Shown: in pieces, positions 1 to 9,196 of the stretch
How the letters are laid out: every line of letters starts with the position of its first letter
How positions within the stretch are numbered: the first letter of the stretch is position 1
Assembly (NCBI GenBank): GCA_002205965.3
Contig: NADL03000634.1
Span: forward strand, 248,001-312,000
From: Kappaphycus alvarezii
Lineage: Eukaryota > Rhodophyta > Florideophyceae > Gigartinales > Solieriaceae
Reading direction: 5' to 3'
Length of the DNA: 64,000 nucleotides
Program-made: the position numbers and the translations under genes
The notes under the pieces: generated by a model
Told to the model about the DNA's origin: nothing
Database searches by the model: none
The model's input: only the letters and a program-made list of their open reading frames with translations

Positions 1-936
1 CACAACTGAAACGGTATTGAATAGGTAGTGCTCCATTTTTTTGACGCACTATTGGGTATTTCCCATATTGGCACCTAACTTAACATAAGCTGTGCATTAC
101 TGTACGAGCACAATTTTTTGACTTCACAAATTACTAAAAATATCCACTAAGCTTTTTGATAGTGGTAAGAATGAACCACCATTTATCTACCGCTGAAAAC
201 CAGTCTAATCGGACCAAATTGCATTTATGATGAGACATTTGCTGTTGATGCGCAGCGGACTACAGCATTCAAAACAAAATGACCCCAGCATCACCTGGGC
301 CTCTTATTGCGTAATTCTCTTTGGAATTGTTTCGTGATTCTCTGCTTTCCTCGTTGATCTCCTTTACATTCGCCGCGAACGATACTGCTGAAAAGACATA
401 CCGAAGAAAGTCTGTTCTCTCAGCAATTACAAGGACACACGAAAGCGGCGAAAACATTGTTACAGTTAAGAGACAGCGCCCGCTTCAATTTGTATCCTGA
501 TTTGAATACCAATCTCCATGGACTTTAGGCTGCGTTGAGCACCACCTCCAGCGTGACATAAAAGGTCTACAATAAATGGAACTCACGCTTGGCTTTCTAA
601 ATCTCCACCCCTGTTCAACCAACGTACTCTCAAGTACTGTAATCAGCTTCAGGTTTGTTGATCAGAGACGGCTACTCCATCGATACATCTCACAGCTTGT
701 CATCCGATATATTCGCTGCGATCTTTTGATTTGCTTTCTCCAACCTCCTTCGCTACTACCTGCTTCCTTTTCGAACTTATCCTCCTTTCCCGAATGCTGA
801 CGTCCCCTGACCGCCACGCTGCTATGACGTAATCTGCCACAAGACCTTTTTGAACTTCGCATTTGATCCCTGAACTTATCTCACCCGTTCCCTGTCAGAG
901 CACTTCGCATTACTGTTTTAGGAGTGCTGGGAGTTT
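1..936. other. No gene recognised
   Basis: I see no recognisable gene, repeat family or RNA gene here. Short open frames on both strands (under 80 codons) show no family resemblance. The stretch may hold the upstream region of the ORF and bZIP gene that follow. Confidence 0.4.
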
Positions 937-1407
937 TTGAACCCCCCAACCGTCTCCTTCACAAATTTGCACTGTAAACTTGATTCCCGTCTCCCTTTCC
1001 TATCCTGCATGCAGACCTTAATGGGCCTACTGCATCTTTCAGAGGAGAAAAACAGCCTTTTTCTCAATTTGCTCCCCAGTTCCAACAAATTCTCTGCAAT
1101 TGCTGCAAAAATTACTAATATGAACGGACTCTCAAATTTGGTACCCGTAGTACCTTTCTCTGTTCGAAAGACACACGTTTGTATTACGAGCAAGATCGAG
1201 CAATCCGATCTCGGAAAAGAAGGTTCCGAGGCCTGTGTACCGAATACTACTTTATTACGAGCTATTATCGGAGATTCTCGTGAAATGGACCGTGGTTTAC
1301 AATTTAGGCCTATAATTACTCGTGAAGACTTCGCCCAGCTTAGGACTGCGGGAGACCTCTGGCATTCGATATATGCAGGCAGAATCGTCGCGTTGAACAG
1401 GCCATAG
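937..1407 (+). CDS. Hypothetical ORF, 156 aa, upstream of bZIP gene
   Basis: A 156-codon open frame ends 62 bases before the ATG of the bZIP ORF, in a different frame. The N-terminal part is hydrophobic and cysteine-containing; the C-terminal part is mixed and polar. I recognise no domain. The bZIP frame is open upstream of its own ATG and overlaps the last few dozen codons of this ORF, so the two could be one gene joined by a short intron or a frameshift, or this could be a 5' leader ORF. It could also be a chance frame. Seen: the open frame and its spacing. Inferred: any link to the bZIP gene. Confidence 0.3.
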   Translation: MNPPTVSFTNLHCKLDSRLPFLSCMQTLMGLLHLSEEKNSLFLNLLPSSNKFSAIAAKITNMNGLSNLVPVVPFSVRKTHVCITSKIEQSDLGKEGSEACVPNTTLLRAIIGDSREMDRGLQFRPIITREDFAQLRTAGDLWHSIYAGRIVALNRP

Positions 1408-1469
1408 GACTTATCGAGCGGATCTCCCGTTTCTATTTCATTGACTCGGGACGGGTTTGCGGTGATGTC

Positions 1470-2153
1470 ATGGATTCCGAAACTACCTGTCAGTTGCTCA
1501 GGGGCTCTTGCAGTGACAAAAAATGTGCAAAAACGAATCTTCGAACGCCAAAATATACTGCTGGACAGGATTTCAAATTTCCCAGAAGTCTAGAGTTTGA
1601 GAATACAGACAGGGGAAATCATTTCAGAGAGGGTCAAGAAGGAAGAGAAGGGGATGTAGTTGAGGTAATTGAGTGGTTGATGGAACGAGGGAAAAGGCAG
1701 GGAACTGCTTGTGGCGATGAAACCCACAACTCAGGCGCGGAAAATGAGCATCTAGATTGTCAGAGCGGTATGAACGAGGATAGTAGTCTGAAGAGTTCAG
1801 CAAATGAAGATGGCGCGATAAGTGGTCAGAGAGGAGAGAGTAGCAGGACGCTAAGATTACCACAAGAAGATGACGGGAACAATGGCGACCAAATGGCAAC
1901 GGGGGAGGGGGCGAGCGTTTTGGAGGAACATCTCAAAGCAGAAGAGAGGAAGCAGCGGAATCGGGAATCGGCGAGACGAAGCTATTTGAGATCCAAGGCG
2001 AATGCAGAGAAGCTGAAGGAGGAAGTGGGAGCTTCGAAAGAGAAAGTGGAAGTCTTGAGAGCACGTCTGGAAACAGTGAAGAGGGAGAATGCCGCGTTGA
2101 GGGCCTTATTTTTGGAGCGCGTACGGAAAGTTGGTGATAGAGGAAGCAGATGA
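1470..2153 (+). CDS. bZIP transcription factor, 227 aa
   Basis: This looks like a nuclear DNA-binding regulator of the bZIP family. The C-terminal quarter (about residues 158-212) holds a classical basic region containing NRESARRS, followed by more basic residues (RSKAN) and then an amphipathic coiled coil with Leu and Val at heptad spacing. The family binds DNA as dimers through this region. The first roughly 150 residues are polar and low complexity, rich in Glu, Ser, Asp and Gly, as in activation or linker regions. The domain sits at the extreme C-terminus with only about 15 residues after the zipper. I used the first ATG of the open frame. The frame stays open about 35 codons further upstream, so a longer or spliced N-terminus is possible. 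No disruption is visible, which makes this the best host-gene candidate in the window. Target genes cannot be inferred. Confidence 0.75.
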   Translation: MDSETTCQLLRGSCSDKKCAKTNLRTPKYTAGQDFKFPRSLEFENTDRGNHFREGQEGREGDVVEVIEWLMERGKRQGTACGDETHNSGAENEHLDCQSGMNEDSSLKSSANEDGAISGQRGESSRTLRLPQEDDGNNGDQMATGEGASVLEEHLKAEERKQRNRESARRSYLRSKANAEKLKEEVGASKEKVEVLRARLETVKRENAALRALFLERVRKVGDRGSR

Positions 2154-2336
2154 ACCAGGCAAAAGTTGAGTATACAGCTTCCCGCAGCCAGTTGCTGTAC
2201 ATGCGCATGAACAGATTGCCGGCATCGGCTCTGTAGGCTTTTTTGTCCCCATTGTAGAAAGAAGGGTGAGTTCTGTAGTTTTAAGGAAAGCTCTCTTAGC
2301 AAGTTTGAACTTTAGCTGTACCCGGTGTTTGTCTGA

Positions 2337-3125
2337 ATGTCCGCGGCAGCCCACGACCGAGCACGGCTCCTCTCCGTGCGCACATCCTCCGCATCTTCTG
2401 TTTTCTCTTCGCTTCCTCACCCCCACCGCGGTACGTACATGTCCTCTTCTGCGTGGAAAGTCGCTCTGGCTCTACGTCTCGGCATCGCGCTATTCCCTGT
2501 ATCTGCTCGCTGTCCGGTCTGCTCCCGCCGCTCGGCCGACATCGCACCCGTCTTTGATCCAAGTGGTCTACACGCGTTGACCTGCAAATACGAAGACGGA
2601 ATGACTCGTCGTCATCACATCCTCCGCAACGTTCTTGCCCGCTACTGCAAGGAAGTTGGGATCGTCGCCCTCGTCGAACATCCGCTCCTCCACCAGGTTC
2701 CCGACTCATCTGGGCATTCGGAGTCCCCCGTGCTACGAATGGATATTTACATACCCGCTGCATACGGGCTTCACAGTACCGATATCGCCGTCGACGTTAC
2801 TGTTGCCCACCCCTCCGCACGCCGCCACATTTCGCCAAGTATGGTTACTGTCGGCGCCGCCGCGACACTCGCAGAGCGCGAGAAACATCGTCATTACGGC
2901 ACTTACTGCAACCAAAACGATATCCTCCTCTCCCCCGTCGGGATTGATATCTATGGCGCCTTGGGCGACGACGGTAAGGCTTTTTTCCGCCGCCTTGCTT
3001 CCTTCGCTGCTTCCCGTCGCGGTTCCTCTCCTCAACAGGAGCTCCGCGACTTCGTTACCCGTTTTGCATTTAGCCTCCAAATAATGCAGGCGCGACAGGT
3101 TTCTACCCGCCGCCCGCATCCGTAG
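2337..3125 (+). CDS. C-terminal zinc-finger/endonuclease-like domain of a LINE reverse transcriptase (free-standing copy)
   Basis: A 262-aa open frame resembles the C-terminal part of non-LTR reverse transcriptases that end in a zinc-knuckle plus restriction-enzyme-like endonuclease region (R2-like architecture). Visible in order: a conserved lead-in (ALALRLGIALFP, residues 43-54); a CCHC arrangement C59-x2-C62-x16-H79-x3-C83; a basic RRHHILR stretch (91-97); R134-x-D136 followed by D149 and D153 within DIAVDVTVAHP, which may be the nuclease acidic cluster; then PVGIDIYGALGDDG and a C-terminal helix-rich region. The same domain occurs in antisense inside gypsy-1 and gypsy-2, but only this copy keeps all four zinc ligands and an unbroken frame. 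No reverse-transcriptase core precedes it, so it is a 5'-truncated element or a released domain. The start is uncertain; homology with the gypsy copies begins near residue 20. The R2-like assignment is from motif memory. Confidence 0.6.
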   Translation: MSAAAHDRARLLSVRTSSASSVFSSLPHPHRGTYMSSSAWKVALALRLGIALFPVSARCPVCSRRSADIAPVFDPSGLHALTCKYEDGMTRRHHILRNVLARYCKEVGIVALVEHPLLHQVPDSSGHSESPVLRMDIYIPAAYGLHSTDIAVDVTVAHPSARRHISPSMVTVGAAATLAEREKHRHYGTYCNQNDILLSPVGIDIYGALGDDGKAFFRRLASFAASRRGSSPQQELRDFVTRFAFSLQIMQARQVSTRRPHP

Positions 3126-3744
3126 TTAATTTATGAATACCCTCCGCACGCCTCTGTGCGACATTGTACGACAAAAAAAGATCTACCACCACCGATGGCA
3201 CTCGGATCCGGTCGTTTCCCAACAAAAGCTCAGATCAGACCCTAACATGAGCAACCACGTACTGTATTTTTGATATTCTTGTTGGGTAAGGGGGGAATTG
3301 GGTTTACTTGAATGGGTTGGTATACGTAATTTTCCGGCTAAGAGCAATCGCACACTAGGACTACTGTAAAAAGGGTAATCACTTACTGTACATACCCTCA
3401 GAACGGAGGTTCTCTGGAATACACTGTATACACAATTTCAAGTTGCGGCCTAAGTGTCGCTCAAAACTCCTTCCAACAAACAACTGGCGTTATTCTGGAC
3501 GAGTCTCGCCGCGTGACGAGCGAACAATGTTCGCTGCGCATCAGCAATCGGAATGGCTGCTCGTGCGGCAATACCAGTCGCAACCAGGGAATTGGGTGAA
3601 TTAGGTTTACTTGAATGGGTTGGTTTGGTTTACTGTGAGTAATGGAAAGGTTGGGAGTCCTCTGTACTTGTAATGAAACCATTGGCAGGACCTATTGGGT
3701 AAGTGCTTTTTTCAAAATTTTGGTTATAGCTACACTATAAAAAG
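3126..3744. other. Intergenic, no gene seen
   Basis: No coding region is recognised. The only structure I see is a 20-bp direct repeat, listed separately. Confidence 0.4.
3301..3623. repeat. 20-bp direct repeat pair, 303 bp apart
   Basis: GGTTTACTTGAATGGGTTGG occurs at 3301-3320 and again at 3604-3623, with similar bases to the left of each copy. It may mark an old insertion or a local duplication. No terminal structure of a known element class was seen in the interval. Confidence 0.5.
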
Positions 3745-4165
3745 CGCCCTCCAATAGGAGAGCGCGTACTTTCAACCCACTCACCTCCCTCAACGCAGCC
3801 ATCTCCGCCAAACGTAGAAGGTATGAACCACTGCTCGCGACTGCTACTAGAGAGAGGCTTGTGCCTATCCCAATATCCACCCTCGGAGGCTGGCACCCAG
3901 ACGCGTACGCGGTGCTAACCGATGTCGCGCGGAACGTGGCCGTTCAAGCGATGGAGACCTATGGGATGGTTAGAGCGGTGCTTACTCAAAGGCACGCTGC
4001 TGCGGCCGTCATGTCCAACGCGGCATGCCTGCTCGCCGGCATTGAGCCGGCTCTGTAAGCAAGGTCATTTACTGTAGTGTTACCGATCAGCGAGGACTTA
4101 TCCCGCATAACGTATTAGCCTCATGGGTATAACCGACCACATCTTCCATGCATTAAAATAACCCA
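3745..4165 (+). mobile_element. 5'-truncated LINE (LINE-C) 3' end with C-terminal coding tail
   Basis: From about 3745 to a stop at 4058 a frame reads through KRRRYEPLL, PIPISTLGGWHPDAY and an alanine-rich end finishing IEPAL. This is the last segment of a LINE endonuclease-domain protein, with the Gly-Gly-Trp pattern followed by helices. Close copies lie at about 8465-8640, 30317-30720 and 42079-42336 (minus). After the stop comes a 3' untranslated tail whose end (4118-4170, around ACCGACCACATCTTCCATG) recurs after the other copies. Keeping the 3' end while losing the 5' end is what target-primed reverse transcription leaves. Not a functional gene. Confidence 0.6.
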
Positions 4166-4369
4166 AAAATTTCCCCCCCTATAAATAGCGTATATGGCCT
4201 CACACTAGCCCTGTGAGGTCGTGAATGAAAAAATTGCAGGATGCAAAAACACGCTATCACTGATCGATGGGATTGGGGATGCTCGCATCCGGTTCCACCT
4301 CCACCGCGTTTGTGCCTCGACATGCAAGCTACATCATGTGATGAAGCTAACACCGCCGAGTGCAACAAG

Positions 4370-4516
4370 GGGGAAACGTTTGGGTGTTTTACCCTTGGAA
4401 GGTATATCCGATCTATCCCATGGTTTTCCAGACAACCACAATCGACTCAAAAAGGGTATACCGACACCGTAATGGGAAGGAACTACGCTCCCTAAAATGT
4501 TACCTACAGGCCAGCC
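4370..4516 (-). mobile_element. Nested 147-bp LINE-C tail with 11-bp target duplication
   Basis: AGTGCAACAAG occurs at 4359-4369 and at 4517-4527. Removing the 147 bases between them plus one copy restores the host LINE frame (PPSATSVLAMRF). The insert reads on the minus strand as the 3' end of LINE-C and ends in the shared tail (GATAGATCGGATATACCTTC then CCCAAACG). Very similar sequence is found at 9145-9196 and at 42079-42240. Confidence 0.8.
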
Positions 4517-5174
4517 AGTGCAACAAGCGTCCTGGCAATGAGATTTGACCAAGAACAGATGGAATATTACGCGCGGTCAAACAACGTGCCGATGACAAGT
4601 GCGGTCCGTCAGCAAGTGGCTCTTCCGCTGCGCCTCAAAGGCCACGAATTCACACCCGTGGCAACGCTGAATCTAGCGTCGTATGCGGCCAGCGTCATCG
4701 ACTCCGAACAAGTGACATGCTCCGATGATCCTAGCGTAGCGCACCACCGTGCACAAAGCTATGCACATGCTGATACCCACCTTCTCGAGTTTGTCCGACG
4801 ACTCCACCCAAGCTTCTCCGACGGACATGATGGTCTCCCAGAAACGCTGACATCGGCCAATCTTGCAAACAAGCCCGATAATACACACAGTATTTTATAT
4901 CGAGCCTGGTGCAAGTCGGCAGCAAAGGTATTCTGGAAAGAAGACAAATGGGAGAGGTAGCCAAGCACTACGCTGCATACGGAAGCTGATATTAGGCGAA
5001 GGATCCGCCGCAAGGCATACTTAGAGACGCCTGCTGCAGCCTTTTCACCGCACATCCGTCTGTGGTCAGCCGGACCTATAATAAGATGTGGTCAGTGATG
5101 CTACACCGCCACCTGGGAGTTCACGTGTTTGACGACACTGTGCCGCTACAATGCGCGGAGTGCAACAGGCCCAT

Positions 5175-5732
5175 TGAAAAATAATTGGGATAGGTAGATC
5201 CAAATAATAAATAGTTTCAACTTGAATAAATAAATAAATGCCACAATTGGACTTAGAATGAATAATGAATAGAATACCAAATCTAATGATAGGTGATCGA
5301 GGGGAATTCTTCGATGGCCCGAGGATGTAAAAAAGATTTCTAACGACCTAAGACTACTTATACTCCACACCAGGGTGACCCTGCTACAAAAATCAGGTGA
5401 GTCGTACAATAATTTTAGTAGACATAATTCAGTCTCAGCAATAATTATTGCAGTATTTTCCAAGTAAGCAATTATCAAGATAATAATTTGCTGGTATCAT
5501 TAATCAAATAATTATAGCCTGGATAATATAAAAACCAATCTGCAGGACATAAAAATCATTTCACACTGAATTCAGCATAAAATAGTGCCAGTGTAAATAG
5601 AGAAAATTATTCCTTGATCCTTGATGATTCACAATAAATATAAATTGTGGGCTTCAATAAAAATATTGCTCCACTATTCAGCATCACTCTGGACACCGGG
5701 ATAGAGATTATAATATTTGGTCAATTTTCACA
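5175..5732. mobile_element. Solo LTR, 558 bp, inserted in LINE-B
   Basis: An AT-rich insert begins TGAAAAATAATT and ends AATTTTCACA (TG...CA) and is flanked by CCCAT at 5170-5174 and 5733-5737. Excising it plus one CCCAT joins the codons for CNRPI directly to GDHA, completing the zinc motif of the host LINE. This is the signature of an LTR insertion followed by LTR-LTR recombination. No related full-length element is present in the window, so its superfamily and strand are unknown. Confidence 0.7.
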
Positions 5733-6289
5733 CCCATAGGTGACCATGCCGCGGATTTTTGCAAAAAAGGCCTGGGATGGACTAACCGACACAATGCAGT
5801 GGTGAAGGTATTTGGCCGAAAACTGTTCAAAGCAGCAGGAGTTGGCGTCCAATATGAGGTGAAATACTTACTTCCCGGACTGAATGCACGGCCTGTCGAC
5901 ATTAAAGTGTACCCGAGATCCGAAGAGCTCAACGCCTTGCCGCCCCTCTTGGTGGCGTACGACTTCACGACTTCACAGTAACATTGCCATTCCAAGGAGG
6001 GTTTATGTCCATTGGAGCGTGTGAGGCGCGCACCGTTGTCAATTCAGCGGAAAGACGGAAAAATAGGGAACATACCAGCAAAGTAGCAGCCATCCCCTGT
6101 GAAGCCCTCCCAGGACGATCAAAACTGGGATAGAAGATTGTGCCGCTAGCCCTCGACTCACTTCGATCGCCGTCTGCGACGAAGTCGAAGGTAATCGACG
6201 AATACACGGCCGCTGTCGCAACCCGCAGCGCAGGCTCGGTGGGAGGAGTGAAGACTCGGCTTTATCAGCAGCTTAATTATGCGATTTAG

Positions 6290-6780
6290 TCCACGTGTGC
6301 GGAGTCTGTATTATGTCGCGCCTCACAACGTGCAGAGTGATACGGATAAATCGGCGGGGAAAGAGATCCTCAGAATCAAGTACCCAAGAAGGAGGTGTTG
6401 CAAGCGACAAACGTGCTTTCGTGGTATTGTTGAACGAACAAAAAGAAGTGAATAGGGAAGAAAGTTGAAAGGGCTACAAGAAAGTATGGAAGGGGCAGGG
6501 TATACCACCTATGCTTAGTGACTAGAGTAAAATAAATTCTTCTTGGGTCTGAAGTTGACTCTCAACTTCCTAACTATTTGGGACTAGTCTTGAAGTTGTA
6601 TGCCAACTTTCTTGACCTCTCCATGAGGAGGCAGTTTACTCAGATTATATAGACTTTTGGCTACCTCTAAAGTACGAACAAAACTACAGAAGGAACCAGA
6701 AAATGCATAAAAACAGTTTGTATGGAAGATATACTCTTAAACAAAAGACACTTAAGAAACTAACAATCAATGAGGTCCTC
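6290..6780. other. LINE 3' flank and intergenic DNA
   Basis: The first tens of bases after 6289 are probably the 3' untranslated part of the LINE-B copy, since the related minus-strand copy near 46660 shows weak similarity here. Nothing else is recognised. Confidence 0.35.
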
Positions 6781-6993
6781 TTATTTCCCATTCTCTAAAT
6801 AAGATCCAAAAAACTCCTCTAAAATATCCATGCTGTCCAAGCAGTCCCCACAAATATCTGCGAACGGCTCATAGCACTCTATTCCCTCCTGGGGGATATC
6901 CAAACTACTAAAGATATCTCCATCCGGTTCCAGCGTCGGCACTACTTGTTCCATACTCTCCAGTCCAGGCCCCACCAGTCCAACACTTTCCAT
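6781..6993 (-). CDS. Short acidic ORF, possible downstream exon
   Basis: A 70-codon acidic frame (repeated Glu, Asp, Pro and Gly, ending SYLENGK) lies on the same strand as, and downstream of, the acidic frame at 7140-7484, in a different frame. It could be a second exon of that gene, or chance coding in GA-rich sequence. No domain is recognised. Confidence 0.2.
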   Translation of the reverse strand: MESVGLVGPGLESMEQVVPTLEPDGDIFSSLDIPQEGIECYEPFADICGDCLDSMDILEEFFGSYLENGK

Positions 6994-7017
6994 GCCCCTG
7001 TTCCCTCATCCATCTAG

Positions 7018-7137
7018 TCGTCGTCCTCGTCGTCGTCGTCGTCCTCATCCTCGTCCTCATCCTCGTCCTCCTCTTCCTCCTCCCCATCCTCCCCATCCTC
7101 CTCTTCCTCCACATTCTTCTCCTGAGTCTCATACACT
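7018..7137 (-). repeat. Acidic low-complexity triplet tract
   Basis: The plus strand is a run of CGT, CCT and CTC triplets. On the minus strand, in the same frame as the ORF ending at 7140, it encodes VYETQEKNVEEEE and then an almost pure Glu/Asp tail ending at a TAG. It lies directly after the upstream stop codon, so one nonsense change (or a very small intron) separates it from the preceding frame. Confidence 0.6.
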
Positions 7138-7139
7138 AG

Positions 7140-7484
7140 CTAAGGGGCTAACCATTCTTCGGAGGACTCCCCGCTCTCCTCCTCGACTTTCTCAGTGTCA
7201 TCCTCACTTACCTCCCTCGCTTCTTCTTCTATGAAGAGGCGGCGAACGAACTCGATGATTTTCTTCTTAGTTTGCCGCCGGATGTAGTCGTCGGCATCGG
7301 TTGGCCCGTAGGCGGCGAGACGTGGACCATTGATAGGACGGGAAGGGCGGTTTTTGGAGATAGGGACAGAGGGGCGATTTGACTTCATATTTCTGGAAAA
7401 GGGGTGAGCGGGGTTGCGGATGTTGACAGAAAGGGTAATCAGCTTATTGAATTGTTGATAGTAGGAGTGATGCTTCAGCGACAA
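7140..7484 (-). CDS. Hypothetical protein with acidic C-terminus, 114 aa
   Basis: An open minus-strand frame has a basic, proline-containing N-terminal half (an alternative Met at residue 33), the stretch DADDYIRRQTKKKIIEFVRR, and then a Glu/Ser-rich end (VEEESGESSEEW). After its TAG the same frame continues into the Glu/Asp tract at 7018-7137, so the ancestral protein probably had a long acidic tail like those of some chromatin-associated or histone-handling proteins. That comparison rests on composition only. I do not recognise the family. It could be a real gene with an error or splice at the stop, or a pseudogene. Confidence 0.35.
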   Translation of the reverse strand: MSLKHHSYYQQFNKLITLSVNIRNPAHPFSRNMKSNRPSVPISKNRPSRPINGPRLAAYGPTDADDYIRRQTKKKIIEFVRRLFIEEEAREVSEDDTEKVEEESGESSEEWLAP

Positions 7485-8454
7485 TGCTATAGCACTTTAA
7501 ATAGGGGCATGTCTTTGGTAATCATCATGGTCTTGGTCCAAAAAAAGGCGATTCTGCGGCCTTGGATTTGCATGAATTTGGGGGCATCATAAAAATATGC
7601 GTGATAAAATATCGGAACTGAATTTTGGAGGCGAAGTGACCACGAATTGAAAGACGTCTCTTTGAAGGAGGAGGATCAAATATTCAAATAGAAAATAGAA
7701 AATGGAGTTGTACAGTGAATTTGGATTCATAAAGGAAAAGGATATTCAGAATTTGTTTTGGAAAGACAAAGGTAGGACGATTGGTCAAGGAGAGATTTCA
7801 AGATGCGAAGAGGACCTTTTTCGTTCCGACACAGAGTTTAGCCTCCCTATTCAAACCTAATTGTTTTAGGTTTGTGACAGTGGAGTCTGTGCATGTTGCA
7901 CCTGAATATGTCTGTGGTAAAGTAATTCAATGAGTGAGGTCGTGCCTCATGACTATGCCTCATTTTCAGACTCTCAAATACACGGATCCCCCATAGTCTT
8001 CGGAAAATAGCCGTCCTGTATCCCTAATCAGTAAAGAACCCCAATCCCCCCCCCCTATATATATATATCTCTCTCTAAAGTACTTCCATCTGTGACTCCT
8101 CTTTGACAGAGCCATCGGCTACTTCACAGTGGGTGCAAAGTTGTTAACTTCGTACTTTACACATTACCACGTCGTTGCAATGAAAGTCTGGTGTATTCTA
8201 TCCGTTACAGTACTCGCGGTAAACCAAACATTCTTTTCCTTCTGTAGAAAGCCTCTCTTGATCACGGCTCTTTCTTCCGTCCCTTTTGGAGGCCCGCTAT
8301 ATCTGATTGTCGGACCGCACGGCCTTTTGTCGTGTTTTCCAAAAATTTAATCACCCAGTTGCTTCTTCTTCTTGTTATTTTCTGTTTCACTCCTACAGAT
8401 GAAAGCAATCACTTTAAAATACCTGTGCTGCGAAGAACAGAACGTGAATCTCTT
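7485..8454. other. Intergenic; contains a C-tract, TA and TC microsatellite near 8046-8080
   Basis: No coding region is recognised. Around 8046-8080 a run of C is followed by TA repeats and then TC repeats. The remainder shows nothing I can name. Confidence 0.45.
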
Positions 8455-8464
8455 CGACGGGAAG

Positions 8465-8640
8465 ATCGAGGCTTATTCTAGTCCCGATATCGACGTTGCG
8501 AGGATGAAAGGCGGAAGTATACGCACTTCTGACCGTCGTCACCTATAACGTGGCTATCCAAGCCATTGAAAGATATGGATGGGAAAGGTCTGTCCTCATC
8601 CAAAGTCAAATTGCGGCAGCTTTCGCGCCTAACACATCAT
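8465..8640 (+). pseudogene. LINE-C C-terminal fragment
   Basis: The frame from about 8480 reads VPISTLRG, a stop, then VYALLTVVTYNVAIQAIERY and SQIAAAFAP, matching the C-terminal segment of the 3745-4058 copy position by position. It carries one internal stop and lacks the tail seen elsewhere, so it is an old truncated copy. Confidence 0.5.
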
Positions 8641-8937
8641 AACTTACGACTGGTCTTCAACAAGCATTTTCATACATCGCTGGGGAGTAAACTATCCCAT
8701 CATTCCACCTTTTCATATATATCGACGAGGTTTTCAAGCCTTCCTCCCAATGGCTTCGTCGCAGTCCTCCCCGAGTGCCTGCGGGCCCCGAGGGTTGATC
8801 GCGACTCCCTCGACCTAGGCTCCTTCGTGCATGAAGTACTGGCCAAACGCACGTTCTCACCTTCTCCCTCTTGATGCAGATACTGCAAGCTACTGGGGCG
8901 CGCAAATTCTGGGGGGATGACCTCTGGAGCGTGTGCT

Positions 8938-8992
8938 GTGGTCCCGATGGTTACCCTGTGGTGCCGATGGTTAGGGTAACCATCGGGACCAC
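8938..8992. repeat. Perfect 20-bp inverted repeat (hairpin)
   Basis: GTGGTCCCGATGGTTACCCT (8938-8957) and its exact reverse complement (8973-8992) flank a 15-base loop. The loop itself starts with a near copy of the arm (GTGGTGCCGATGGTT), so the unit occurs twice directly and once inverted. Function unknown; it lies inside LINE debris. Confidence 0.85.
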
Positions 8993-9144
8993 TGCACGCA
9001 TTTTTCCGCCGACGTGCTTGCCGCAGCTTTCATCTCTCCCCGGCGCCTCCGTCTTCCTCACAGCCCATCCCCCCACCAGTTCCAAAGTCCACAACGGTAT
9101 TTGATCAGTCATGTTGCGCTGACATCTGGACCTGGCACTCTACA

Positions 9145-9196
9145 CTGGGATAGATCGGATATACCTTCCAAGAGTAAAACACCCAAACGGTTCCCC
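9145..9196 (+). mobile_element. 52-bp ultra-short LINE-C tail with 7-bp target duplication
   Basis: CTCTACA is present at 9138-9144 and 9197-9203. The 52 bases between are the terminal part of the LINE-C 3' tail (GATAGATCGGATATACCTTC, then AAAACACCCAAACGGTTCCCC split by one base from other copies). Excising it restores the surrounding LINE frame. This is an extreme 5' truncation. Confidence 0.75.

Larger units (their letters stand above)
4222..6289 (+). mobile_element. LINE-B fragment: post-RT linker plus zinc-finger/endonuclease-like domain, split by two insertions
   Basis: Once the two insertions (4370-4516 and 5175-5732) are set aside, the frame continues across both breaks. The first part (to about 4950) carries the linker typical of this RT family, including VALPLRLKGHEF and LNLASYAASV. 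After a stop near 4960 come a short C-x2-C piece (CAECNRPI) and, beyond the solo LTR, GDHAADFC and RHNAVVKVF, completing a CCHC motif. LLPGLNARPVD follows. After further frame damage a C-terminal stretch ends at a TAG at 6287-6289. The layout matches the ORF at 2337-3125, but the sequences are a distinct subfamily. A homologous minus-strand copy lies at 46660-47110. Pseudogene; the reverse-transcriptase core is absent. Confidence 0.65.

Noticed and set aside
3301..3623. 20-bp repeats as LTRs or a target duplication
   Set aside because: Too long for a duplication, too short for LTRs, and the interval has no element-like ends.
6992..7234. Pro/Arg-rich plus-strand ORF
   Set aside because: It is the complement of the Glu/Asp triplet tract; its composition is explained by low complexity.
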